A stretch of DNA of 64,000 nucleotides, taken from Hydrogenophaga sp. GTDB lineage: Bacteria; Pseudomonadota; Gammaproteobacteria; Burkholderiales; Burkholderiaceae_C. The notes beneath the pieces were generated by a model. The model was not told the DNA's origin and did not search any database. It saw nothing but the letters and a program-made list of their open reading frames with translations. The DNA lies in assembly GCF_030651625.1 (NCBI RefSeq), contig NZ_JAUSCF010000031.1, positions 62,001 through 126,000 of the forward strand, given 5' to 3'. The position numbers and the translations under genes are program-made. Below are positions 10,191 to 18,185 of this stretch, piece after piece (positions within the stretch are counted from its first letter, which is position 1; every line of letters starts with the position of its first letter).

Positions 10191-11006
10191 ATGAACATGC
10201 TTCCACGCGCAACAACTCCGCAAACAGGGGGTTCTGAAGATGCCGCTTCCGGCAGCATCCCTGTTGATCCGCTGTTTCTGGCGGCCCCAAGGGTTTCCTC
10301 GTTTCACGGCACTCAGGCCCTGACCAACGCCAGCGGCTTTTTCTTTGAACGCGGAGAGCAGCTTTTTCTGGTGACCAGCCGGCATGTGGTGATTGATGAG
10401 GACACCAAACACTTTCCGGATCGGCTGGAAATCGAGTTGCACACCGACGTCAGCAACCTCACGCTGTCCACCGGTTTTTCCATGTTGCTTTACCAGGAGG
10501 GTGAAGCCGTCTGGCGGCAGGGGAGTGACAGCGGTGGCGAGATCGATGTGGCCGTGCTGGAGGTCGACCGCAGCGCACTGCCGGCTTCGGCCGTGATCCG
10601 CGCATTCAGCCCCGAGCACCTGCAAACCGCCTTCCGCGAGGTGCACGCTGGCGAGTCGTTGCTGGTGGTCGGGTTTCCACTGGGGTTCCACGACGCGTTG
10701 CACCACTTGCCGGTGCTGCGCTACGCGGTGGTGGCATCGCCCTACGGGATCCGGTTTCAGGGACAGGGTTACTTTCTCACCGATGCCAGAACCCACAGAG
10801 GGACCAGCGGCGCAGCGGTGGTGATGCGTGACCTCTCACCCAGCTCCGCCACAGCCGACTTGCCCTGGAAGTTGCTGGGGGTGCACTCGGCGCGCATGGA
10901 CATGGGAGACCGCGATCTGGTGCTGGACGAATCGCTCGGTCTGAATTGCGCCTGGTACGCCGACATCCTGCTCACACTCACCGAGCCGCGCGAAGCCGCA
11001 GACTAA
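10191..11006 (+). CDS. Trypsin-like serine protease, cytoplasmic
   Basis: This 271-residue protein has the chymotrypsin/HtrA-fold catalytic pattern: His65 in VTSRHVV, Asp119 in GEIDVAVLEV and Ser206 in HRGTSGAAVV. The stretch LLVVGFPLGFHDALHHLPVLRYAVVASPYG is also typical of this fold. There is no signal peptide or membrane anchor and no PDZ domain, unlike HtrA/DegP. It is therefore likely a cytoplasmic protease of unknown target. ATG at 10191 has AAGGA just upstream. Neighbours (liv cluster divergent, bchO convergent) give no clear hint of role. Confidence 0.75.
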   Translation: MNMLPRATTPQTGGSEDAASGSIPVDPLFLAAPRVSSFHGTQALTNASGFFFERGEQLFLVTSRHVVIDEDTKHFPDRLEIELHTDVSNLTLSTGFSMLLYQEGEAVWRQGSDSGGEIDVAVLEVDRSALPASAVIRAFSPEHLQTAFREVHAGESLLVVGFPLGFHDALHHLPVLRYAVVASPYGIRFQGQGYFLTDARTHRGTSGAAVVMRDLSPSSATADLPWKLLGVHSARMDMGDRDLVLDESLGLNCAWYADILLTLTEPREAAD

Positions 11007-11045
11007 GTCTGAACCTTGCTGCAGTCGGTTGCGCTGCGCCCGATT

Positions 11046-11948
11046 TCAGCTCGGCAGACAAGCGACAACAGCGGCCGGTGCCTCTTCATGCGCTAGATGG
11101 CCCAGTGAAGGCAGCACGGTCAGTGTGCCGCGCGAATCAGGAGCCAGGCGCTCCATGGCTTTGCGGCTGTCTGCTGGTGGTACGGTGCGGTCTTGCTCTC
11201 CCACGATCAGGTCAAGAGGCACGGCCAGCTTGGGCAGGTCGCGAGCCAGTTGTGGCAGGTCCCAGTTCGCCATCATGGCCAGTGCGCCGGCCACATGATC
11301 GCGGTCGCTCACCAGCCGGTGGTAGAGCGCAGTGCCGCGCACATCCAGCACCGAACCCGTGCGGCCGAGCAGTTGGGCCAGTACGACCGGGTTTTGTGCC
11401 CGCCAGGCAAACAACCTGGGAATCAGCGGCATGGCCGCCATCACCTTGGCCGCAGGTGAAAACCATTGTCCGGCGAGCCCGCCCAGAGGCATCAGTGCCG
11501 CATTGATGCCCACGATACGTCGCGGGTTCGCCAGCCGATCCAGCACCATGCGGATGGCGATGGCCGCACCGGCGGAATGGCCGATGATGAGTGCTGGGTT
11601 GGCTTCCAGCTGTTTCATCAGTGAAGCGATTGCGCGCGCCATGCCGGGCAGGCTCAGCTGGGGCGCGCCAGCACCACCCGGCGGAATACCGGTGAAGGCG
11701 TGACCGGGCAGGTCCGGTGCCACCACGGTGTACCGCTTGGCCAGCAGGGGCGCGACGTCACGCCAGCTGTGGGTGGATGCACCGGTGCCATGCAGGAGCA
11801 GCGCCACCGGCGCATCGAAGGGAGCGACCGCACCACCGGACTGTGCGACGCACTCGAACACCTGCACGTGCCAGCGCAGGCCACCTGCCTGCACGAAGCG
11901 GCTGTGCTCGCGGTTCGGCCAGTCTCTGCCGTCTCTTGGCCAGTCCAT
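11046..11948 (-). CDS. bchO: Alpha/beta hydrolase BchO (magnesium chelatase accessory)
   Basis: This 300-residue alpha/beta hydrolase has the BchO-specific N-terminus MDWPRDGRDWPNREHSRFV, then AGGLRWHVQ. The nucleophile motif GHSAG places Ser125; the oxyanion motif is LLHGTGAS, and the His lies in LGHLAHEE near the end. BchO is encoded with magnesium chelatase in purple bacteria and is thought to assist Mg insertion into protoporphyrin IX; its exact reaction is not settled. It lies 14 bp after bchD in the order bchI-bchD-bchO. An in-frame TTG at 11966 overlaps the bchD stop, but the ATG at 11948 matches the family start. Confidence 0.88.
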   Translation of the reverse strand: MDWPRDGRDWPNREHSRFVQAGGLRWHVQVFECVAQSGGAVAPFDAPVALLLHGTGASTHSWRDVAPLLAKRYTVVAPDLPGHAFTGIPPGGAGAPQLSLPGMARAIASLMKQLEANPALIIGHSAGAAIAIRMVLDRLANPRRIVGINAALMPLGGLAGQWFSPAAKVMAAMPLIPRLFAWRAQNPVVLAQLLGRTGSVLDVRGTALYHRLVSDRDHVAGALAMMANWDLPQLARDLPKLAVPLDLIVGEQDRTVPPADSRKAMERLAPDSRGTLTVLPSLGHLAHEEAPAAVVACLPS

Positions 11949-11962
11949 GGGCGGGCCTCTGC

Positions 11963-13837
11963 TCAACCGGCAGGCTGTGCCAGTCTCACGGCCTGGCTGA
12001 GCCCCGCAGCACCCGCGTGGGGCAGCGGGATGTAGGCAGCGGCCAGCGCGGCGGCAAGCGTTCGTGCGGCATCGGCTGGCTGGGGAGAAGTGTCGATCAG
12101 CAGTGCGGTGAACCCGCTGAGAGCGAACGCCTGGGCCGCCTGCAAGGCATCGGCCGTGGCCAGCGTGCGTCCGGGCGTGCCGAGGCGGTCGATGTTGGCG
12201 CGGCCGTCGGTGAGGAACACGGCGACGGCCGTGTCCCCGCTGCGGACGATCTGTTGCGCCATGGCGCCTGCCGCGTCAATGCCTTGCGCCAGGGGTGTTC
12301 CGCCGCCACCCGGCAAGGCGGCCAGGGCGCGCTTGGCTCGCGCCAGTGACCGTGTGGGTGGCAGCAGCACCTCCACGCCCGCCCCGCGGAACGCCAGCAC
12401 GGCGACCTTGTCGCGTCGCACATAGCACTCGGCCAGCAACAGCTCCACCGCGCCCTTGGCCTCGGCCAGCCGGTGTAACGCGGCCGAACCCGAAGCGTCC
12501 ACCACGAACAGGGTGGTGGTGGGACGGTTCTGGCGAAAACGCACAACGTGAAAATCCTGCTTGCGCACCTGGATGCGTCGGGGCTCCTGGGTGGCGCCCC
12601 GCAGGCGCTGCCACGGCGCTGCGGCACGCAGGGTGTCCAGCACGTGCAGCCGCGCGCCCGAACGGGGTTCACCCCGGCGAGTGCCCACTGGGCGCCCACG
12701 GTTCTGATTCTTCAACACCGCACCCGACTGCCCACCCGTTGCCGCTCGGCCCTGGCGCGCCTGGCCCAGTGCCAGTGCGGCCAGCAGTCCAGCCGGAATG
12801 GCGGCTCGCACCGCTTCGATCAGACGGTCTTCCATGCCTTTGGGGTCGACTGTCTCGTTGTGGTCGGCCTCTTCATCCATGGGTGTTTGGTCGGGCGGCG
12901 AATCGGCCGCAGGCGCAGATTCGGCCTCGTCGGTTTCAGGGGGGGCTGGCTCAGGGGTGTTGGCTTGCTCTTCCTGGGGCTCGGGTGCCTGTGAGGGCAT
13001 GCGGGTCGCTCGAGGTGCCAGCACCAGGCGAGCGGCCAGTGCCGCGTGACTCTCATCCACCTCGTCCAGCCCCGCCAGGGCTGCGGCCGCGCGCGCGGCA
13101 CGCAGCGCCAGCAAGGGCGCGCGCATCGATGCCACGCCCCACACGACCGATGCAGCGCACAGGGCCTGTATGACCGCATCGGGCACGACCACCTTTGGCA
13201 TGAGCGCGCGGGCCTCTTCGACGTCCACGCGGCGCCAGGCGGTGCCTTCGTCACCGGGCGCGGCGGGCGACAAGGCCACGTGAAAAGCCAGTCGGTCAAG
13301 CAAGGTGGCGGGCAGGCGCTCTTCCTCGTTGGCCCCTTCGTCAAAGGCCACCAGCGCCACACGGGCTGTGCAGCGTTGGGTCAGCCCGTCGCGTTCCAGT
13401 TTGAGCTCGTGTGTGTCGAGTACCGCAGCCAGGAGCGCTGCCACGCCGGCATTCACGCGTTCGGCCATGGCCAGCAGCAACACGCCGCCGTCGCATCGGG
13501 CCAGCAGCCCGGTCTGTGCAATGGGGCGCCCGGCCTGCAGGGTGGCGGCCAGATCGAGGCCACCGAGCAAGGCGGCATCGGAGGCGTGCAACGGCACCCT
13601 GAGCAGCGGGGCCGTCTCGGGCAGGCAGTGTTTGAGCAGCGCCAGCCAGTCGTCGCGCAGCGGACCCGCTGGCGACCGCAAAGCCACACCGCCAAGCCCC
13701 ACCGGGTCTACCGCCATCAGCGCTGCGACCAGCGCCGCATCGGCGCCCAGGAGCCTGCTCGGCAGAACGACATCGGCTGCAACGCGTGGAGAAAAGTCCC
13801 GCTTCGCCCCCGTTTCTCCGGCTGTGGCTACGGCCAC
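11963..13837 (-). CDS. bchD: Magnesium chelatase subunit D
   Basis: BchD is the 60-70 kDa AAA+/VWA subunit that joins the BchI hexamer to drive Mg insertion by BchH. From a GTG at 13837 it has 624 residues. It contains a degenerate AAA+ part (no intact Walker A), then an acidic Pro/Glu-rich linker. The C-terminal VWA domain has the MIDAS motif DASGS (FVVDASGSAALHRLAEAKGA), LAALPGGGGTPLAQGI and FLTDGRANI. Recognisable BchD begins near LLGADAALVAALMAVDP, about 27 residues after the chosen GTG. The open frame runs back to a GTG at 14029 inside a tandem repeat, so the true start is uncertain. The 5' end looks rebuilt by repeat expansion. Confidence 0.85.
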   Translation of the reverse strand: MAVATAGETGAKRDFSPRVAADVVLPSRLLGADAALVAALMAVDPVGLGGVALRSPAGPLRDDWLALLKHCLPETAPLLRVPLHASDAALLGGLDLAATLQAGRPIAQTGLLARCDGGVLLLAMAERVNAGVAALLAAVLDTHELKLERDGLTQRCTARVALVAFDEGANEEERLPATLLDRLAFHVALSPAAPGDEGTAWRRVDVEEARALMPKVVVPDAVIQALCAASVVWGVASMRAPLLALRAARAAAALAGLDEVDESHAALAARLVLAPRATRMPSQAPEPQEEQANTPEPAPPETDEAESAPAADSPPDQTPMDEEADHNETVDPKGMEDRLIEAVRAAIPAGLLAALALGQARQGRAATGGQSGAVLKNQNRGRPVGTRRGEPRSGARLHVLDTLRAAAPWQRLRGATQEPRRIQVRKQDFHVVRFRQNRPTTTLFVVDASGSAALHRLAEAKGAVELLLAECYVRRDKVAVLAFRGAGVEVLLPPTRSLARAKRALAALPGGGGTPLAQGIDAAGAMAQQIVRSGDTAVAVFLTDGRANIDRLGTPGRTLATADALQAAQAFALSGFTALLIDTSPQPADAARTLAAALAAAYIPLPHAGAAGLSQAVRLAQPAG

Positions 13838-14001
13838 AGTCCCCAAAATCGGCGCCGAATCGGGCTCTTTTCCCCCGCGCTTCGCTTCGACGCCTTCTGC
13901 CGCACAGGCTCCCGGGCCGGGGCGCTGCCGGGCACTCGCAGCCGTGCTTTCGTCCTGCGGGCTGCGGAACGAGCCAGCATGGGAGCGGTTCTGCGCTGAG
14001 T

Positions 14002-14196
14002 TCACTGGACTACCCTCCGTGCTACACACTGCGGGGCTGAGCGCCTTCGGAGCGGCCGTGCGGCGCTCACTCGACTACCCTCCGTGCTAAGCACTGCGGG
14101 GCTGAGCGCCTTCGGAGCGGCCGTGCGGCGCTCACTCGACTACCCTCCGTGCTAAGCACTGCGGGGCTGAGCGCCTTCGGAGCGGCCGTGCGGCGC
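14002..14196. repeat. 65-bp tandem repeat, three copies, between bchI and bchD
   Basis: Copies at 14002-14066, 14067-14131 and 14132-14196 are nearly identical, each beginning TCACT(G/C)GACTACCCTCCG and holding a GC-rich inverted part (GCGCCTTCGGAGCGGC). The third copy ends at the base before the bchI stop codon. The first copy differs by a few bases. Repeats fill the whole bchI-bchD spacer. Confidence 0.9.
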
Positions 14197-15228
14197 TCAT
14201 GCTCCCATCAGTTCGGCCACCGCGCGCTCCACCCGCACGGTCGATCCCGAATTGTCCAGCGGGTTGCGACGCAGGCGGTGGCGAAGGGCCGGCCCCGCCA
14301 CACGCTTGAAATGTGCATCGGTCACGCTGGCATCGCCCAGCAAGGCGGCCATGGCGCGCGCAGCGCGTATCAGAGTGAGGTCGCCGCGCAGCCCGTCGGT
14401 GCCCAGGGCCATGCACAGAGCAGCGGCGCGTTCGCGGGCGGCATCCGAGATGACCACTTCCTGCAAACGGTTGCGCGCGCTCACCAGTTTGCGGCGGATG
14501 CGCTCGTCTTCTTTCTTCCAGCGTTCGATGAAGGCTTCGCGGTCCTGTTCGAAGGCATCACGCCTGCGCACCACCTCCACGCGTTCGGCCACGGTATCGG
14601 GCGTTTTCACCTCCACCGACAGTCCGAACCGGTCCAGCAGCTGGGGACGCAATTCGCCTTCTTCAGGGTTGCCGCTGCCCACCAGCACAAAACGGGCAGG
14701 GTGCCGAACACTCAGGCCTTCGCGTTCGACCACGTTCTCGCCCGAAGCGGCCACGTCGATCAGCAGGTCCACCAGGTGGTCTTCCAGCAAATTGACTTCA
14801 TCGATATAGAGAAATCCCCTGTTGGCCTGGGCCAGGAGGCCGGGCTCAAAGGCCTTGATGCCTTGCGAGAGTGCCCGCTCCAGATCAAGGGCACCCACCA
14901 CACGGTCTTCGGTGGCGCCCAGCGGCAGATCAACCACGGGCACCGGCACCAGATGTGTCCTGGGTGTGGGCAGTCCCGGCGCACGCAGGGTGGCGCAGTC
15001 TTCGCACCGGCTGGCCGGATCCGACGGGTCGCAGCTGTAGCGGCATCCGTTCACCGCTTTCATCCTGGGCAGCAGTGCGGCCAGCGCCCGCACGGCGGTG
15101 GACTTGCCCGTGCCCCGGTCGCCGAGGACCAGCACGCCGCCGATGCTGGGGTCGATGGCGGCGATGAGGATCGCCGTCTTCATTTCTTCTTGACCGACGA
15201 TCGCTGAAAAAGGAAATGCCTGTGCCAT
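14197..15228 (-). CDS. bchI: Magnesium chelatase ATPase subunit I
   Basis: This 343-residue AAA+ ATPase matches BchI over its whole length (FPFSAIVGQEEMKTAILIAAIDPSIGG at the start). Walker A GDRGTGKST is at residues 36-44. The CRYSCDP...CEDC insert near 62-78 and Walker B GFLYIDEVN at 138-146 are as in the family, as is the arginine-finger region near LRPQLLDRFGL. It hydrolyses ATP to power insertion of Mg2+ into protoporphyrin IX with BchD and BchH. No bchH is in the window. The ATG at 15228 is the family start; a GTG at 15255 is less likely. It lies downstream of an FNR-type regulator gene and a PpsR-like palindrome. Confidence 0.92.
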   Translation of the reverse strand: MAQAFPFSAIVGQEEMKTAILIAAIDPSIGGVLVLGDRGTGKSTAVRALAALLPRMKAVNGCRYSCDPSDPASRCEDCATLRAPGLPTPRTHLVPVPVVDLPLGATEDRVVGALDLERALSQGIKAFEPGLLAQANRGFLYIDEVNLLEDHLVDLLIDVAASGENVVEREGLSVRHPARFVLVGSGNPEEGELRPQLLDRFGLSVEVKTPDTVAERVEVVRRRDAFEQDREAFIERWKKEDERIRRKLVSARNRLQEVVISDAARERAAALCMALGTDGLRGDLTLIRAARAMAALLGDASVTDAHFKRVAGPALRHRLRRNPLDNSGSTVRVERAVAELMGA

Positions 15229-15270
15229 GGCGAACCAGTATGTCACAGGATGCACATTTTTGGTTCCAAG

Positions 15271-15301
15271 TGACAGATTAAAGTGTCAAATATTTATGAC
15301 A
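15271..15301. promoter_or_regulatory. PpsR/CrtJ-like palindromes upstream of bchI
   Basis: TGTCA-N8-TGACA at 15284-15301 matches the PpsR/CrtJ consensus TGT-N12-ACA exactly. An overlapping TGACA-N8-TGTCA lies at 15271-15288. Both are 43-73 bp upstream of the bchI start codon, in the 74-bp gap after the FNR-type gene. PpsR/CrtJ is the aerobic repressor of bch, crt and puc genes in purple bacteria. Binding here is inferred; no ppsR gene is in the window. Confidence 0.6.
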
Positions 15302-15302
15302 A

Positions 15303-16082
15303 CTAACGGCTTGGTCGCAAGCCTGCTTCAACCAAGGGGCAATTCCCAGGTGGCGTTTTGCGGCGTCTGCCGGCCACCCTTGTCGCCCCCAACCCGGTTC
15401 CCGGAACTTCACAGTGCCAACGGTCGTGTCTCACGATGTGCCCCGAAATCTCCAACTGCCTCAATGAGCGGCCAATGGATTCGCGCGTGGTCGAGAGGAG
15501 GGAGGCCAGCGCCATGTGGCTCGGCAGGCGTATGGTGCCACCGCCCTGCTCTCGGGCATACAGTTGCAGCGTGGCCAACAGGCGTTGCTTCACGCCTTTG
15601 ATGCGCATCACGCGAGACCAGTCGGCCAGTCGACCGTGAGAACGCACGATGCGATCCTGTACGCAGGCGTGGAATCGACGGTCCACCACACCAAGGCGGT
15701 AGAAGTCCGTCACTTCCAGCCGGCAGATCCGGCCTGCCGACAGGGCGGATGCGCTGATCTGCTCGTCGTGACCATAGACCGCGTACTCGCCAAGTGTCAT
15801 TCCGCGCCCGACCAGTGCCACAGGATGGTCGTGACCGTCCTCGCACTGGCGGCTGATCAGGACAGCCCCCAACTTGACGATGGAAAGATGCTGAGCGACC
15901 GAGCCTTCGCGCAGCAGGCAGTCACCTTTCACAAATCTGGATTCGGTGACGCAGGGCGTGAGCAAACTGCGCGACTCATTGGTCAGGCAACCCATGAAAC
16001 AGATGGGTAGCGTGGCGCACGCCGGGCAGCCTGCGCCCGAGCCGGAGCGACTGTGGCGTGGTGTAGAGGTGGGCGTTGCCAT
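15303..16082 (-). CDS. FNR-type Crp/Fnr family regulator with four Fe-S cysteines
   Basis: This 259-residue Crp/Fnr protein carries Cys19, Cys22 and Cys28 (spacing C-x2-C-x5-C, as in FNR) and Cys120 in AGRICRLEV, the fourth FNR ligand position. It should thus bind an oxygen-labile [4Fe-4S] cluster. The cyclic-nucleotide-like domain spans about 45-130. The helix-turn-helix is near 185-215, with the recognition helix reading E201-SI-GR rather than the classical ExxSR, so DNA specificity may differ slightly. The C-terminal tail (about 225-259) is basic and unusual. The gene lies on the same strand 74 bp before bchI, which suggests oxygen control of tetrapyrrole genes. Confidence 0.85.
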   Translation of the reverse strand: MATPTSTPRHSRSGSGAGCPACATLPICFMGCLTNESRSLLTPCVTESRFVKGDCLLREGSVAQHLSIVKLGAVLISRQCEDGHDHPVALVGRGMTLGEYAVYGHDEQISASALSAGRICRLEVTDFYRLGVVDRRFHACVQDRIVRSHGRLADWSRVMRIKGVKQRLLATLQLYAREQGGGTIRLPSHMALASLLSTTRESIGRSLRQLEISGHIVRHDRWHCEVPGTGLGATRVAGRRRKTPPGNCPLVEAGLRPSR

Positions 16083-16548
16083 GCTGGGGGTGCTGAAGGG
16101 GTGACGGGCATTGAAGAGATGAGGTCGAAAGGGAACTGTGCAATCCCGGACGTCGAAATGCCGGGAACAGCTTCGCGTGTCTGGACAATTTAAGCAAGCT
16201 GCATTTTCAGAACGTCAGATACGGGGGTCCAAAACGCGTGATACGTCACATTGAATGCAGTTTCAGCGGCTTCGGGACGTGCTTTTGAGTTCGGTCAAAC
16301 AGATTATTTGTCGAAACTATGTGATCCGCAATGTTACAAAAGGTTATGGCACATGCTAGGCATCCCGTCTGCGACCCAGCTTGAGCTTGAGTTCGACGAA
16401 AGCATGGCGTCGCTGATGGAGCATCGGCGCAAGACAAGGTGCCGCTCCGGGCAGAGCGCTGCCCCGGTCAACACGCTCGGACACCGGTTGCAGAACAACG
16501 AGAACGCGGTGGGCGCCTTTGCCTGAACCGCGCAACGAGAACCCCGTC
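16083..16548. other. Intergenic region with an FNR-like box, no gene
   Basis: This 466-bp divergent gap lies between the FNR-type gene and the sensor kinase gene. A 91-codon frame at 16251-16526 lacks a credible start site and family resemblance, and was not called. TTGAG-N4-GTCAA at 16285-16298 keeps the TTGA-N6-TCAA core of FNR/ANR boxes. The stretch around 16285-16350 is AT-richer than its surroundings, consistent with promoters. Confidence 0.4.
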
Positions 16549-18153
16549 ATGCCACCCGTCTCCATGCCCGGCTTTGAAGATGTGTTGCTGCGCCTGCAGA
16601 TGCTGGAAATGATTGTGCAGGGCACATCCAACATGGTGGTGGTCACTGACGAGGATCGTCGCATCACCTGGGTCAACGCGGCCTATACGCACACCACCGG
16701 CTGGTCGCTGGAAGAGTGCATGGGGCGCCTGCCCCGTGAGCTCCTTCACGGGCCGCTCACCGATGCACAGACGCTTGAGCGGGTGAGAAGTCTGCTTCGT
16801 GAGCCCAGGGCGGTTCGGGACATTGAAGTGCTGAACTACAAGCGTTCGGGCGAGCCCTATTGGGTGTTGCTCAATATCGAGCCGATTCTGGATTCGGCGG
16901 GGCGGGTCGTGAGCTATGTCTCCATCCAGACCGACATCACCGAGCGCAAGCAGCGCGAACTGCACATGGCAGACATGCAGCAACGCCTGGAACTGGCCCA
17001 GCGACTGGCACGTCTGGGCCGTATCGAATACGACGCAGACACAGGGGTCTCACGATGGACGTCGGAGATTTTCCGCCTGCTGGGGCGCGAGCGTGATGAC
17101 GAGCCGCGTGGCACCCAGGCCTTTCTCGCCCATGTTCACCCACAAGACATTGACACCATCAAGCGCGCGCTCGATCAGTCGCTGCACAGCGGAGAGGAGC
17201 TCGACGTCGAACTGCGGGTCCTCACCAACAACGGGTCCATCCGATGGGCGCGATGCAGAGGTGTGCCGCATCAGGGCAAGGAGGGTATCGACTGGCCACT
17301 CACGCTGACGGTGCAGGATGTCACGCTGTACAAGAGCCTGATCGAGCAGCGGCGCCTGCGAAACGAAGAATTGAACCAGCAGGTGCGCGTTCGCACCCAG
17401 CAGCTGGAGGATGCCTACGCCTCTCTGGAGGAGTTCTCTTACGCGCTCTCCCACGATCTCCGCACACCGCTGCGGCACATTGCCGGCTTTGCCGAGCTGC
17501 TCAAGGAAGAGGTGATGGCAGGGAACGGACCAAACAGCCTGGCTTATTGCGACAAGATCATTCGTGCGGGGGTGCAGATGAGGGACCTCATCGACGGCAT
17601 GCTGTCGTTCGCCCGCCTGGGGCGCAACGGCATGGCAGTAGGGGCGGTGGACATGAGGGCCCTGGTCGATGAAGTGAAAGCGGTGATTTCGCTTGACGCG
17701 GGCTTGAAGAAATTGCGCTGGCACATCCAGCCCGGACTGCCTTCGGTCCAGGGTGACGCTGTGCTTTTGCGTGAAGTCTGGGCCAACCTGCTGCAAAACG
17801 CAGTCAAGTACGCTTCGCATCGGGACGTGATTGAAATCGAAGTGGGCTGGGAAGCGCAACCCTCAGGCTTTGTGTTCCATGTCCGCGACAACGGTGTGGG
17901 ATTCAATCCAGAACATGCGGATCGGCTGTTTGGCATGTTCCAGCGCCTGCACTCCGATGCACGCTTCGAGGGTGCAGGCATCGGGCTGGCGTTGGTTCGT
18001 CGCATCGTGGAGAACCACGGAGGTCGCATCTGGGCCGACGCCCGTCCCGACCAGGGTGCAACGTTCCACTTCCTTCTCCCGGCACAAATGGAGTTCGAGC
18101 GCCCGGACCTGACGGTGAGGCAGGGCGATCAAGTGCGCCACCAGCGAGGTTGA
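16549..18153 (+). CDS. PAS-domain sensor histidine kinase with a LOV-like, Cys-less domain
   Basis: This 534-residue soluble kinase has PAS 1 (about 15-132, ending TDITERK), PAS/PAC 2 (about 145-265), a coiled linker, HisKA with His302 in SYALSHDLRTPLRHI, and an HATPase domain (N box LLQNAVKYAS, G box DNGVGF, GIGLALVRRIVENHGG). PAS 1 closely follows LOV domains: GRLPRELLHGPLTD replaces the LOV core GxNCRFLQGxxTD, and NYKRSGEPYWVLLNI matches NYKK.G.PFWN. Pro62 replaces the photoactive Cys, so normal photochemistry is not expected. No membrane segment or receiver domain is present, and no response-regulator gene adjoins. ATG 16549 was preferred over TTG 16519. Confidence 0.88.
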   Translation: MPPVSMPGFEDVLLRLQMLEMIVQGTSNMVVVTDEDRRITWVNAAYTHTTGWSLEECMGRLPRELLHGPLTDAQTLERVRSLLREPRAVRDIEVLNYKRSGEPYWVLLNIEPILDSAGRVVSYVSIQTDITERKQRELHMADMQQRLELAQRLARLGRIEYDADTGVSRWTSEIFRLLGRERDDEPRGTQAFLAHVHPQDIDTIKRALDQSLHSGEELDVELRVLTNNGSIRWARCRGVPHQGKEGIDWPLTLTVQDVTLYKSLIEQRRLRNEELNQQVRVRTQQLEDAYASLEEFSYALSHDLRTPLRHIAGFAELLKEEVMAGNGPNSLAYCDKIIRAGVQMRDLIDGMLSFARLGRNGMAVGAVDMRALVDEVKAVISLDAGLKKLRWHIQPGLPSVQGDAVLLREVWANLLQNAVKYASHRDVIEIEVGWEAQPSGFVFHVRDNGVGFNPEHADRLFGMFQRLHSDARFEGAGIGLALVRRIVENHGGRIWADARPDQGATFHFLLPAQMEFERPDLTVRQGDQVRHQRG

Positions 18154-18185
18154 GCCGGCGGTTTGGCTGGACCGGTTTTTTGCCC

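Noticed and set aside
14002..14196. CRISPR-like array between bchI and bchD
   Set aside because: The three 65-bp units are contiguous with no unique spacers between them; this is a plain tandem duplication.
13046..15207. Long plus-strand frames at 13046-13999 and 14149-15207
   Set aside because: They are antisense to bchD and bchI, whose motifs are clear on the minus strand.
16251..16526. 91-codon frame before the sensor kinase
   Set aside because: No ribosome binding site, non-ATG start, no recognisable domain; the region looks like promoter DNA.
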